The notes under the pieces: generated by a model
Database searches by the model: none
The model's input: only the letters and a program-made list of their open reading frames with translations
What the model was told of the DNA's origin: nothing
In this document: piece after piece, positions 51,160-59,900 of the stretch
Layout: each line of letters starts with the position of its first letter
Numbering within the stretch: position 1 is the stretch's first letter
NCBI RefSeq assembly: GCF_014243395.1
Contig: NZ_JACLCP010000005.1
Location: 205,583-269,582 of the forward strand
Direction of reading: 5' to 3'
From: Winogradskyella flava
GTDB taxonomy: Bacteria > Bacteroidota > Bacteroidia > Flavobacteriales > Flavobacteriaceae
DNA: 64,000 bases
Program-made: the position numbers and the translations under genes

Positions 51160-51240
51160 TTTAAGTAATTGATTAATAGCTGTCTAAAAATAAGAATAAC
51201 TATCGATACAAAAAAATGAAATGTGCAATTGGCAATGGCA

Positions 51241-53595
51241 TTAGTGTATTTCGTAAACTACGATAGTTTTATTGTCAGCTTGCGTAATAAGTTCAAGACT
51301 ATTATCCTTATCTAATTCTTGCAGTTCAGCAGCAGATGTGCCAAATACAGGAAAGTTTGGTATGGGCTTGGCTTGGCTATCAAAAAGGTATACTTTTTTT
51401 GACTGTAAATCTGTAGTAGTGACGTAGATTTTATTATTCAAGTAAAATATTCTTGGTGCAGTGTAGTCACCATAGTCTAAATCAACAGTTCTGGATTTTA
51501 TTTGTAGTTTATTTTCGGTTAACGACACCAAAGTTTTACTTGTGGTCTCAAGATGATGTTTGTCAGAAAGATTTAGGTTTTTTGTGCTGACTTTTCCCTT
51601 GGTATCGACTTGGACCAATTGGCCAAGTGTATTGGTGCTTGTGAATTTATTTTGATAGAGAAACAATTCATTATCGGAAAAACGAATTTTGTCCTTTACA
51701 TTGATTCTAGTGTTCCCTTGACGATTTAAAATTTTTAAATTATCTCCTGTAGTAAAAGCAATGTAGTCTTTACTGCCTATTCTAAGATGTTTGGGTTGAG
51801 TCGAAATTTTAGAGTCGTTACTTTTATAGCTAAAACCACTAATGGATTTCCCTCTGGCGTCGTACATTAAAAGACTAGTGCCTTGAGTAATCAACAACCT
51901 GTAATTCTTTTGCTTGTCATAATCGAAAACTGAAAGTGGTTGTGTAATCTGGTCATTAAATTTTAGAGGAAATGGAGCGACATCGTTACCATTTCTATCT
52001 AAAACATACAATCTATTAGGAGTAGCAAATGCAAGCTGCAGCCTTCCGTTTTTGTACATGTCTATCTGTTCTATCTTCCCAAGAATATTTCCTTGGAGTT
52101 GTTTTTGCCATAGAACACTACCTGAACTGGAGATAAGATGCAATACATTGTTAGCGTCTTGTAGAGCAATGTCGTGAGCATTGGTAATATGATTTTTAAC
52201 CGTCTGAGGAGCGGAAATTAAATCGGCTTTAATAGATGTGGTAAAAGACTCAGTCACAGAATTTGAAGCTCTACGTCTTTTAAATTTTTGAATAATACCA
52301 TTAACATGGGCATAATTATCTTCATAAACGAATTCTACGGCATTGGCGTTATAACCTTTAAGGTCTTTTTGCAAAATTTTTGACAATTCAGCGGAATTCT
52401 TGAAAATGAAAAAGGAAGCCTGTTCACTAAGATTTTCAATAATATTCTTATAGGCATCGGAATTTGCCAAAGTATTATTGCTTAGTATACTGGAAATAAC
52501 TGACCTAAGTATTTCAGGAGAGTTTGAAAAAACTACAAATTCATTATAAGCGAAAAAATAACCTACACTTTCGAATTCTATAAATGGACGTAATTTGTTT
52601 TGAAAAAAATCAGGCCTACCGAATTCATAAATTTCGATCTCTCTATACGTTTCAACAGATGATTTGTCATCTATGGATTCTAAGATTAAATCCGTATCAA
52701 AACTATGGATGAAGATTGCATCGTCTGTAAGGGCAATTTCATTGGTAAAGTTGAGAAATGTCTGGGTGCTATCAAGTGCAACATTATTAAGGATGCTTAG
52801 ATTTTTATTGAAAACTGAAAAATCATCATAAGTGATACTTTTTAAAGAACCTATATTATAAGGAGCGATTTTTGGAACATTGATTTTTTGTGCCACTGTA
52901 TTTTTGAATACATCAATTTTATTGAGAATTGAGTCGTTAGAAGTAGTCAATCCATTGTATTGAACATTATCGTCAGAATATGTAAGGTCTAATACTGTGT
53001 AATTTCTTCTTGAATTTTCTTCAACTTCAGAAAACAGAAATTTAGAATAGCTTACAGAGTTTGTTTTAAAAATTAATGACGCTACAGATGTGGAATCCGT
53101 TGTTTCAATTAATTCTTTCAACTTTTGATTTCTTGTCTCTGAACTAAGTGTATTTAATAATTCAAGATTATTTGATGCTGCAAAGACATTATTTAAAACT
53201 TTATGATAGAAGATGGTCGAATCGATTTGTGTTTTACTAATTTTTGATTTATCGATATTTTCAGACATATGATTCTCAATGGAATCTAGAATAAACAAAG
53301 TTGAATCGTTTTCGGTAAGGATAAGATAGTCTTGGTTTAGAAAGGCAATAGCAATTTGCCTAGTAGTATTTAAGTTTTCTAATATTTTAGAAGTGGTTCT
53401 TAACTCCTTAATATATATATCAGATAAAATATCATGTTTTTCGATATTCTTAGTAAAGTCATTTAGTTCATTGACTAAGATGACTGAATTAACTTCTGTT
53501 GGCAAAAACTCATTAGGAGATTTAATCTTGTTGTAGTCCCTATGGCAAGACACTATTGCAGATAACAAAACCAAGAAAAAAAAGAGTCGCTTCAT
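51241..53595 (-). CDS. Large lipoprotein with C-terminal beta-propeller-like region
   Basis: 784 residues from ATG 53595, which gives a lipoprotein signal (LFFFLVLLSAIVSCHRDYN); GTG 53604 is the alternative. The first 430 residues are mixed alpha/beta and resemble DUF3352-type envelope proteins (FFAYNEFVVFSNSPEILRSV). The second half has repeated short strands of the type SGSVLWQKQLQGNILGKIEQ and NRLYVLDRNGNDVAPFPLKF, in the style of PQQ/WD propellers. Its role is unknown. It lies 33 bp downstream of rnhB on the same strand and may be cotranscribed. Confidence 0.7.
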   Translation of the reverse strand: MKRLFFFLVLLSAIVSCHRDYNKIKSPNEFLPTEVNSVILVNELNDFTKNIEKHDILSDIYIKELRTTSKILENLNTTRQIAIAFLNQDYLILTENDSTLFILDSIENHMSENIDKSKISKTQIDSTIFYHKVLNNVFAASNNLELLNTLSSETRNQKLKELIETTDSTSVASLIFKTNSVSYSKFLFSEVEENSRRNYTVLDLTYSDDNVQYNGLTTSNDSILNKIDVFKNTVAQKINVPKIAPYNIGSLKSITYDDFSVFNKNLSILNNVALDSTQTFLNFTNEIALTDDAIFIHSFDTDLILESIDDKSSVETYREIEIYEFGRPDFFQNKLRPFIEFESVGYFFAYNEFVVFSNSPEILRSVISSILSNNTLANSDAYKNIIENLSEQASFFIFKNSAELSKILQKDLKGYNANAVEFVYEDNYAHVNGIIQKFKRRRASNSVTESFTTSIKADLISAPQTVKNHITNAHDIALQDANNVLHLISSSGSVLWQKQLQGNILGKIEQIDMYKNGRLQLAFATPNRLYVLDRNGNDVAPFPLKFNDQITQPLSVFDYDKQKNYRLLITQGTSLLMYDARGKSISGFSYKSNDSKISTQPKHLRIGSKDYIAFTTGDNLKILNRQGNTRINVKDKIRFSDNELFLYQNKFTSTNTLGQLVQVDTKGKVSTKNLNLSDKHHLETTSKTLVSLTENKLQIKSRTVDLDYGDYTAPRIFYLNNKIYVTTTDLQSKKVYLFDSQAKPIPNFPVFGTSAAELQELDKDNSLELITQADNKTIVVYEIH

Positions 53596-53628
53596 TAAAG
53601 TCACTTATATAGGTACAAATATAAAAAG

Positions 53629-54231
53629 TTATAAATCCAAACGGTATTGCTCTGGCAATAATCTGAAAGATTTTCTATGGTATTTGGTAATGCCATATTT
53701 TTTAATGGCAGCTCTATGTTCTTTTGTTGGGTATCCTTTATTCTTTTTCCAATTATACATGGGAAACTCTTTATGTATTTTTTCCATGTAAGCATCTCTA
53801 TACGTTTTGGCCAAGATTGAAGCAGCAGCAATATTAAGATATTTGCTATCGCCTTTAATAATGGTTTTATGAGGAATAGATTCATAGGGTTTGAACTTAT
53901 TGCCATCAACACTTATAAATTTAGGCTTAATTTTAAGTTTAGAGATAGAGTTTTGCATTGCTTTAATAGAAGCATTCAAAATATTGATGCTGTCTATCTC
54001 AGTTTCAAAAACATGTTCAACAGCAAATGCAATAGCTTCACTTTCTATAATGGGTCTTAAGGTATTTCTACTTTTTTTAGAAAGTTGTTTGGAATCATTT
54101 AATAAAGCATTACTAAATACAGTCGGTAAAATAACTGCCGCTGCTGTAACAGGACCAGCGAGACAACCTCTACCTGCTTCATCGGTTCCGCATTCAAATT
54201 CAAAAGCTGAAAACTGGGTTTTTAGATCCAA
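53629..54231 (-). CDS. rnhB: Ribonuclease HII
   Basis: 200 residues. [20 protein letters not shown] carries the Asp-Glu pair and the GRG loop that recognises the RNA-DNA junction. [25 protein letters not shown], and ISVDGNKF with the third acidic residue follow, then [20 protein letters not shown]. It removes single ribonucleotides and RNA primers from DNA. The start is TTG 54231, since no ATG occurs before the DEAGRG core. A TAACTTTG box is 16 bases upstream. Confidence 0.94.
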   Translation of the reverse strand: MDLKTQFSAFEFECGTDEAGRGCLAGPVTAAAVILPTVFSNALLNDSKQLSKKSRNTLRPIIESEAIAFAVEHVFETEIDSINILNASIKAMQNSISKLKIKPKFISVDGNKFKPYESIPHKTIIKGDSKYLNIAAASILAKTYRDAYMEKIHKEFPMYNWKKNKGYPTKEHRAAIKKYGITKYHRKSFRLLPEQYRLDL

Positions 54232-54247
54232 ACTGTTAAAATTTAAA

Positions 54248-54255
54248 CAAAGTTA
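54248..54255 (-). promoter_or_regulatory. Putative -7 box of rnhB
   Basis: The minus strand reads TAACTTTG (TAnnTTTG match), 16 bases upstream of the rnhB TTG start codon. Confidence 0.5.
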
Positions 54256-54446
54256 AAATTTTAACGCAACCCTTTAGTGGTTTTTACATCTTTAAGACGA
54301 GTTATATGTTTTAAACATTGATAAAATGAATTGGAAGCCCTTATTGACAACTTGCTAATGGCATTAACATTTTTTTGGCAGAAACACTTGCTTATTTAAT
54401 ATTTAATTAAGATGTTTGCAACTAGACTAACTCAAATAATTGTTTT

Positions 54447-57400
54447 ATGAAATTAAAGTTAACATGGTTATTAACGCTATTTATGGCGTTCGTGATGCAA
54501 TTTTCTTTTGCACAAGAGAAAACTATCACAGGAACAATTACAGCCGCTTCGGATGGTTTGCCTTTACCAGGCGTAAATGTAGTTGTTAAGGGTACCGCAA
54601 GAGGTACGCAAACAGACTTTGATGGGAAATACTCCATCAATGCTAATCAAGGAGATGTTTTAGTGTTCTCTTATGTAGGTTTTGAAACTACGGAAAAAAC
54701 AGTAGGAGCAGGAAATACTATTACCTTTGCCATTGCTGAAGATGCTGAGGCGCTAGATGAGGTTGTAGTAGTAGGTAGTGTCTTCGACGTTGGTAAGCAA
54801 AAAGCTAATGGGGTTTCGACAATGGGAGCTAATGAATTGAAAGCTGTTGTTGCAACAAGTTCCATTGATAGAGCTATGCAAGGTCAGATGTCTGGGGTAA
54901 ACGTAGTTGCATCTTCAACTGCACCTGGTTCAGCTGCAAACGTTAACGTTAGAGGAGCATTCAGTCCATCAAGTAATAACGGTCTTCAGAATCCGCTTTA
55001 TGTTGTGGATGGTACGTATATGAATGTAGCCGATCTTCCTGCGATTAATTCTAATAACATTGAATCCATGGAAGTTCTTACGGATGCATCCCAAACGGCG
55101 TTGTATGGTAGTAGAGGTTCTAACGGTGTTGTAATTATTACGACTAAAAAAGGTGTTAAAGGTTCTTCTAGGATAACATTGAATACGCGTTATGGTGTTT
55201 CTGATAGATTTCCTATTAGAGTAGATTTGATGAACTCACGTCAAAAACTTGAATACGAAAATGGTTTGTCTCAAGTTACAAATCCTGCAACAGGTAACTT
55301 ACTTGGTTTAGGACGTTCTTACACCGATGCAGAAATTGATCAGTTATCTGAGATTGATACAGATTGGGGAGATGTTTTATATAAAACAGGGGTTACAGAA
55401 TCTTACAACTTTGCGATAAGTTCAGGTAGCGAAAACTCATCTACGAGATTTAGTTTGGGTTATGATTCTGATGAGGGTATCGTTAATGGTTATGAAGGTT
55501 TCCAACGTATCTCTGCAGCTATTAGTAATACAACCAAAGTTAATAAGTGGTTAAATTATGGTTATACCGTTAACGGTGTATATACAACTCGTGATGATCC
55601 TAGAGATAGACAGAACGTACAATCACCATTTTGGTCTGAGATCAATAACAACCCATACGAGCAGCTTTTTCAAGTAGACGCTAACGGTGATCAGATCTTA
55701 GATGAGTTTGGAGATCCTATTTTTAATATTAGTGGTCGTTTAAATAGCTTCGGTTATCAAGTACTTGATGAAATTTTCGGTACAGATCAGGAGGTTCGTA
55801 ACTTGAGAATATTTGGTAATGCATTTGCTGAAATAACAATTACGGACGGTTTATCAATCCGTTCTCAGTTTGGTGGTATCTACGATAGAAGACAAAGTGA
55901 AAACTTTTTAAAGCCTTCTGCACGTTTGAATACTTTCATTGGTACTAGTGGACTTAAGACTGATACTTCAACTGATGATTTTGACTACAACTGGAGAAAT
56001 GAGCTGTCCTATGCTAAGGAATTTGGGAAGCATAGTGTAAGAGCAACATTTGCTTCTGAATTTCAAGATGAAAACAATTATTTCATCAACTTAAACAGTA
56101 GAACGTTTCCTAATGATTTCCAGGATACTCAAAATTTAGCAGGGTCTATTGATCAAGATTCTTTTACCCAACGTACAAGAATCTCTAGATTTGGTATATT
56201 AGGTGTGGCTAACTATAGCTACGATGGTAAATATTTCTTAGATGCGTATGTAAGACGCGATGGGTCTTCTCTAGCAGGTTTAGAAAATCAGTACGGAACA
56301 TTCTACGGAGCTTCGTTAGCTTGGGATATAGGAAAAGAATCCTTTATGGATTCTGTAGACTGGATAAATAGTCTTCGTCTTTCTGGATCTTATGGTACGT
56401 CAGGTGATGACAGTGTACTTGCAGTATACTCTAATTTTACATCTGTTACAACTGGAGGTATTTATGGTGCAGGATCACCAGCGATTCCTAATGCGGCCAT
56501 TGCCAATCCTAATGTAACTTGGGAAAACAATGAGAAGATAAATTTAGGATTGTCTTTTGAACTTCTTCAAGGATCTCGACTTAGAGGTAAAATCGATTGG
56601 TTCCAAGATACAAGAAAAGACTTCTTATTCCAAGATACACTTCCTTTCGAATCAGGTGCTTATAACACTACTAACAACGAAGGAGATAGTAGAGTAACTG
56701 GTGTAGAGATCGACTTGAATTATGATGTATTTAGAAATCCTGAAGGATTCAATTTAACCGTTTTTGGTAATACGACATTCCTTAAGTATGAAATTACAAC
56801 CTTAGCGGTTGATGAGCAAATAACGAACTTCTCAGGAGGTCAAAGTATTTTGCGTGAAGGCTTAGAGCCATTTACATACTTTATGGTACGTTATGCTGGT
56901 GTTAATCCTGCAAATGGTGATGCCTTGTATTTAGATGCAGATGGAAATATAACAAATGTATTCAGTGCACAAAATGCTGTGGCCATTAAAGATAAGTCAC
57001 CGTTACCAGAGATGTTTGGTGGATTTGGTTTAAGAGCTAGTTACAAAGGCTTTGATCTTAGTTCAAATTTCAACTTCTCTTATGGTAATTATGTGTTTAA
57101 CCAACAATCATCATCTTTGCATGATCCATCAAACTGGCGTAATAACAAAGTGGTTGGTGCGGCTAATTACTGGCAACAGCCTGGTGATACAAATGTATTA
57201 CAAAGACCTACAGTTAATGGTATTGAAACAGGAACTACTCAGTTCCTTCAAGATGCGTCTTATTTAGCTTGGAGAAACTTGACTCTTGGTTATACATTTG
57301 GAGATAACGTCTTTGAAAACACAGGTATAAGCTCTGTTAGAACTTATGTACAGTTACAAAACTTGGCTATATGGTCTGAGTTTGATGGTAACCCAGAGGT

Positions 57401-57506
57401 TGGTGTTGGTTCGTCTGAGAACGCTGCTACAGTTAGCAATTCGGTATATATTAATAACTACCCACAACTCCGATCATTAAACTTTGGTTTTGACATTAAT
57501 TTTTAA
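54447..57506 (+). CDS. SusC/RagA-type TonB-linked outer membrane transporter
   Basis: 1019 residues. A signal peptide (LLTLFMAFVMQFSFAQ) is followed by a carboxypeptidase-regulatory-like domain (about 25-100: GTITAASDGLPLPGVNVVVK, TDFDGKYSI), a plug domain (about 110-230, with YVVDGTYMN and GSRGSNGVVIITTKKG) and a 22-strand barrel ending LRSLNFGFDINF. It imports a bulky ligand with TonB energy and partners with the SusD gene 10 bases downstream. No sigma/anti-sigma or HTCS regulator is next to it. The 215-bp upstream region holds no gene. Confidence 0.95.
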   Translation: MKLKLTWLLTLFMAFVMQFSFAQEKTITGTITAASDGLPLPGVNVVVKGTARGTQTDFDGKYSINANQGDVLVFSYVGFETTEKTVGAGNTITFAIAEDAEALDEVVVVGSVFDVGKQKANGVSTMGANELKAVVATSSIDRAMQGQMSGVNVVASSTAPGSAANVNVRGAFSPSSNNGLQNPLYVVDGTYMNVADLPAINSNNIESMEVLTDASQTALYGSRGSNGVVIITTKKGVKGSSRITLNTRYGVSDRFPIRVDLMNSRQKLEYENGLSQVTNPATGNLLGLGRSYTDAEIDQLSEIDTDWGDVLYKTGVTESYNFAISSGSENSSTRFSLGYDSDEGIVNGYEGFQRISAAISNTTKVNKWLNYGYTVNGVYTTRDDPRDRQNVQSPFWSEINNNPYEQLFQVDANGDQILDEFGDPIFNISGRLNSFGYQVLDEIFGTDQEVRNLRIFGNAFAEITITDGLSIRSQFGGIYDRRQSENFLKPSARLNTFIGTSGLKTDTSTDDFDYNWRNELSYAKEFGKHSVRATFASEFQDENNYFINLNSRTFPNDFQDTQNLAGSIDQDSFTQRTRISRFGILGVANYSYDGKYFLDAYVRRDGSSLAGLENQYGTFYGASLAWDIGKESFMDSVDWINSLRLSGSYGTSGDDSVLAVYSNFTSVTTGGIYGAGSPAIPNAAIANPNVTWENNEKINLGLSFELLQGSRLRGKIDWFQDTRKDFLFQDTLPFESGAYNTTNNEGDSRVTGVEIDLNYDVFRNPEGFNLTVFGNTTFLKYEITTLAVDEQITNFSGGQSILREGLEPFTYFMVRYAGVNPANGDALYLDADGNITNVFSAQNAVAIKDKSPLPEMFGGFGLRASYKGFDLSSNFNFSYGNYVFNQQSSSLHDPSNWRNNKVVGAANYWQQPGDTNVLQRPTVNGIETGTTQFLQDASYLAWRNLTLGYTFGDNVFENTGISSVRTYVQLQNLAIWSEFDGNPEVGVGSSENAATVSNSVYINNYPQLRSLNFGFDINF

Positions 57507-57516
57507 ATAAAAAACT

Positions 57517-58998
57517 ATGAAATTCAAGAAAATTATAACCTTACTATTCGTTGCGGCTCTATTTAGTGCTTGTGGCGATGATGATATCTTTCAGGAAGAT
57601 CCTGATAGTATCGTAATTGAAAATTTTTACCAGACGCAATCAGATTTTGAAAACGCCATACGTGGTGTGTACAGTAGAATGAAGACTACTGGATATTATG
57701 GTGGATCTGGTGCAGCTCAAGATTTAATTGTTGTTGGAGACTTATTGTCAGATAACCTTATAACCAATCCAAATGGGCGAGGAACTAATTTCCAAAGTCA
57801 TAACTGGTTGTATAATGATAATACATTACCAACAAACATGTATCTTCAGTCGTACAGAGCTATTTCAAGAGCAAATCTAATTTTAGAGAATATAGATAAC
57901 CTTATTGATAGTGATTTTAAGAATACGATTAGAGCAGAAGCACTTGCTTTAAGAGCTGCGTTGCATTTTGATGTAGCTAGATTCTTTTCTCAGATACCAA
58001 CTCAATCGGCCGGCGCCAATGGTTCATTAGGTGTTGCTTATGAGACGGCATTCGATCCATTATCAGCCCCTGCACGTTTAAGTACAGTACAAGAGGTTTA
58101 TGATCTTGTTAATGCGGATTTAGATTTAGCTTTATCCTTAATAGGTGATGGTAATAGCGACGTAACAATAAGATTTAATCAAAACACAATCAGAGGTTTA
58201 ATATCTAGGGTAGCATTGCATCAGGGCGATTACGCTAGAGTGATTTCAACGGCAGCATCTGTTGCTACTTCAGTTAGTCCTGCTCCAGCAAGTGCTTTAG
58301 CGGCATTGTGGACATCGGCTTCTAGTGATGGTGTTTTATTTGAACTACCTTTTATTGTTTCAGATCCGTTATTAGATACCAATTACAGTCAAGGTTCAGG
58401 TCAAAGTTTAATACCTGAGTGGAGTGTTGATGCAGATTTTTATGCTACCTATGATCAAGCTACCGAACCTGAGCGTATTGCAGCTTATTTTATTGAATTA
58501 AATAACACAGGTTTAGGTGAAGAATGGATATTGGTCAATAAATATATTAATGGCGCTTTACAGCAGGGACTTAATAATGGTCGTTATTTAAGAGTAGAAG
58601 AGGTTATATTGAATGTTGCTGAAGCTTATTACATGAATAATAATGAGCCAATGGCATTACAGACGCTTAATACTTTAAGAAATGCTAGATATTCATCTTT
58701 CACAGGTGGCGAATCTGGTGATGCTTTATTTGATGCGATTATGTCAGAACGAAGAAAAGAATTAGCATTTGAGTCTAGTGATAGATGGTTTACTCTTAAG
58801 CGTTTACAGGGTGTTTCAGGTATTCCAGCAGCTTATACTCAAGGTGTTCAGAGAACAGGAAATGGTCATTTGTCTAATGGCGGTGGTGTTGTGCCTCCAG
58901 GTCAAACACTAAATGCAGGTGATTTTAAATGGCAATTACCTATGCAACAGACTTGGCTAATAGAGAATCCTAATCTAGAACAAAATCCAGGTTACTAA
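57517..58998 (+). CDS. SusD/RagB-type surface nutrient-binding lipoprotein
   Basis: 493 residues. The lipoprotein signal has Cys near residue 19 (ALFSACGDDD). The N-terminal TPR-bearing part contains FENAIRGVYSRMKTTGYYGG and LQSYRAISRANLILENIDNL, and the C-terminal SusD_RagB end has AIMSERRKELAFESSDRWFT and FKWQLPMQQTWLIENPNLEQ. It forms a lid on the SusC barrel and binds the ligand. The ligand cannot be read from sequence, but the neighbouring secreted subtilase suggests peptides. Confidence 0.94.
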   Translation: MKFKKIITLLFVAALFSACGDDDIFQEDPDSIVIENFYQTQSDFENAIRGVYSRMKTTGYYGGSGAAQDLIVVGDLLSDNLITNPNGRGTNFQSHNWLYNDNTLPTNMYLQSYRAISRANLILENIDNLIDSDFKNTIRAEALALRAALHFDVARFFSQIPTQSAGANGSLGVAYETAFDPLSAPARLSTVQEVYDLVNADLDLALSLIGDGNSDVTIRFNQNTIRGLISRVALHQGDYARVISTAASVATSVSPAPASALAALWTSASSDGVLFELPFIVSDPLLDTNYSQGSGQSLIPEWSVDADFYATYDQATEPERIAAYFIELNNTGLGEEWILVNKYINGALQQGLNNGRYLRVEEVILNVAEAYYMNNNEPMALQTLNTLRNARYSSFTGGESGDALFDAIMSERRKELAFESSDRWFTLKRLQGVSGIPAAYTQGVQRTGNGHLSNGGGVVPPGQTLNAGDFKWQLPMQQTWLIENPNLEQNPGY

Positions 58999-59012
58999 AA
59001 AAACTAAATATT

Positions 59013-59825
59013 ATGAAAACAAGTAAATTATTTATATACTCTTTCTTACTATCATTATGTTTGGTAGTAAGCTGTGAGGACACAGAAGAAACGTTGAAAA
59101 CGAACAATGATGAGTTATTATCGTTTCTTGGCTCAACGAGTTATGAATTATCCATACCTCAAGAAGATGCTAGCTTGGTTATACCAGCTACTGTTTCAAC
59201 TCTTTCGTCACAAAGTAGAACATACAATGTTAGTGTTGTAAGTTCAACAGATGGTTCTGCTGGTGAATATGCTATTGGCTCAATAGTAGTTCCAGCAAAT
59301 GAATATCAAGGTGAATTGTCTGTAGATTTTGATTTTTCTGAAATTGGAGGAGAAGATGGTGACATTCGTGAATTAGTTTTAGAGATTGAAGCTCCTGCTG
59401 GTGCAGAATCATACAATGATGTTGTATCAATATCTTATTTTAGAGAGATTGTTTGTAATGATCTGGAATTAACAATCATTTCGGATGTCTGGGCATCAGA
59501 AACTTATTTCACACTTGAACAAGCGGATGGTACGTCTATTGTAGAGAGATTTTTTCCTTACAGTGGTAACTCTACGCAACCACAAACCTATAATGTTTCA
59601 TTCAACTTACCAGATGGTGATTATGTATATAAGATGGGTGATAGTTATGGAGACGGTATGGTAGGTACTGGTGGTGGAGTAACGTTAACTGGAAGTTATT
59701 CTCTTACATGCTCAATCATTACGCACGCGTCTGGAGAAGGTGTATTTTCACCTGCAACACCAGATCCGTTTACAGGAGCACCTAACGCGATAGTTGAGGT
59801 TACAAATTTCACTGTGAACCCATAA
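59013..59825 (+). CDS. Surface lipoprotein in the SusC/SusD locus
   Basis: 270 residues. The signal has Cys near residue 21 (CLVVSCEDTEET). The mature part is beta-rich: an N-terminal domain with YELSIPQEDASLVIPATVST and VVPANEYQGELSVDFDF, then a C-terminal domain with YNVSFNLPDGDYVYKMGDSY and GDGMVGTGGGVTL. The layout, directly after SusD, is that of SusE/SusF-like surface glycan or peptide binding proteins, but I see no named family. It is 14 bases after susD and before a strong terminator. Confidence 0.75.
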   Translation: MKTSKLFIYSFLLSLCLVVSCEDTEETLKTNNDELLSFLGSTSYELSIPQEDASLVIPATVSTLSSQSRTYNVSVVSSTDGSAGEYAIGSIVVPANEYQGELSVDFDFSEIGGEDGDIRELVLEIEAPAGAESYNDVVSISYFREIVCNDLELTIISDVWASETYFTLEQADGTSIVERFFPYSGNSTQPQTYNVSFNLPDGDYVYKMGDSYGDGMVGTGGGVTLTGSYSLTCSIITHASGEGVFSPATPDPFTGAPNAIVEVTNFTVNP

Positions 59826-59846
59826 TAGCTATTATATCATAAATTT

Positions 59847-59874
59847 AAAGACCGCCTTTGGCGGTCTTTTTTTT
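59847..59874 (+). terminator. Terminator after the SusC/SusD/lipoprotein operon
   Basis: AAAGACCGCC-TTT-GGCGGTCTTT (10-bp perfect stem) followed by further T residues. Confidence 0.92.
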
Positions 59875-59900
59875 ATTCACTAAATTGCAAAAAAAAGAAT

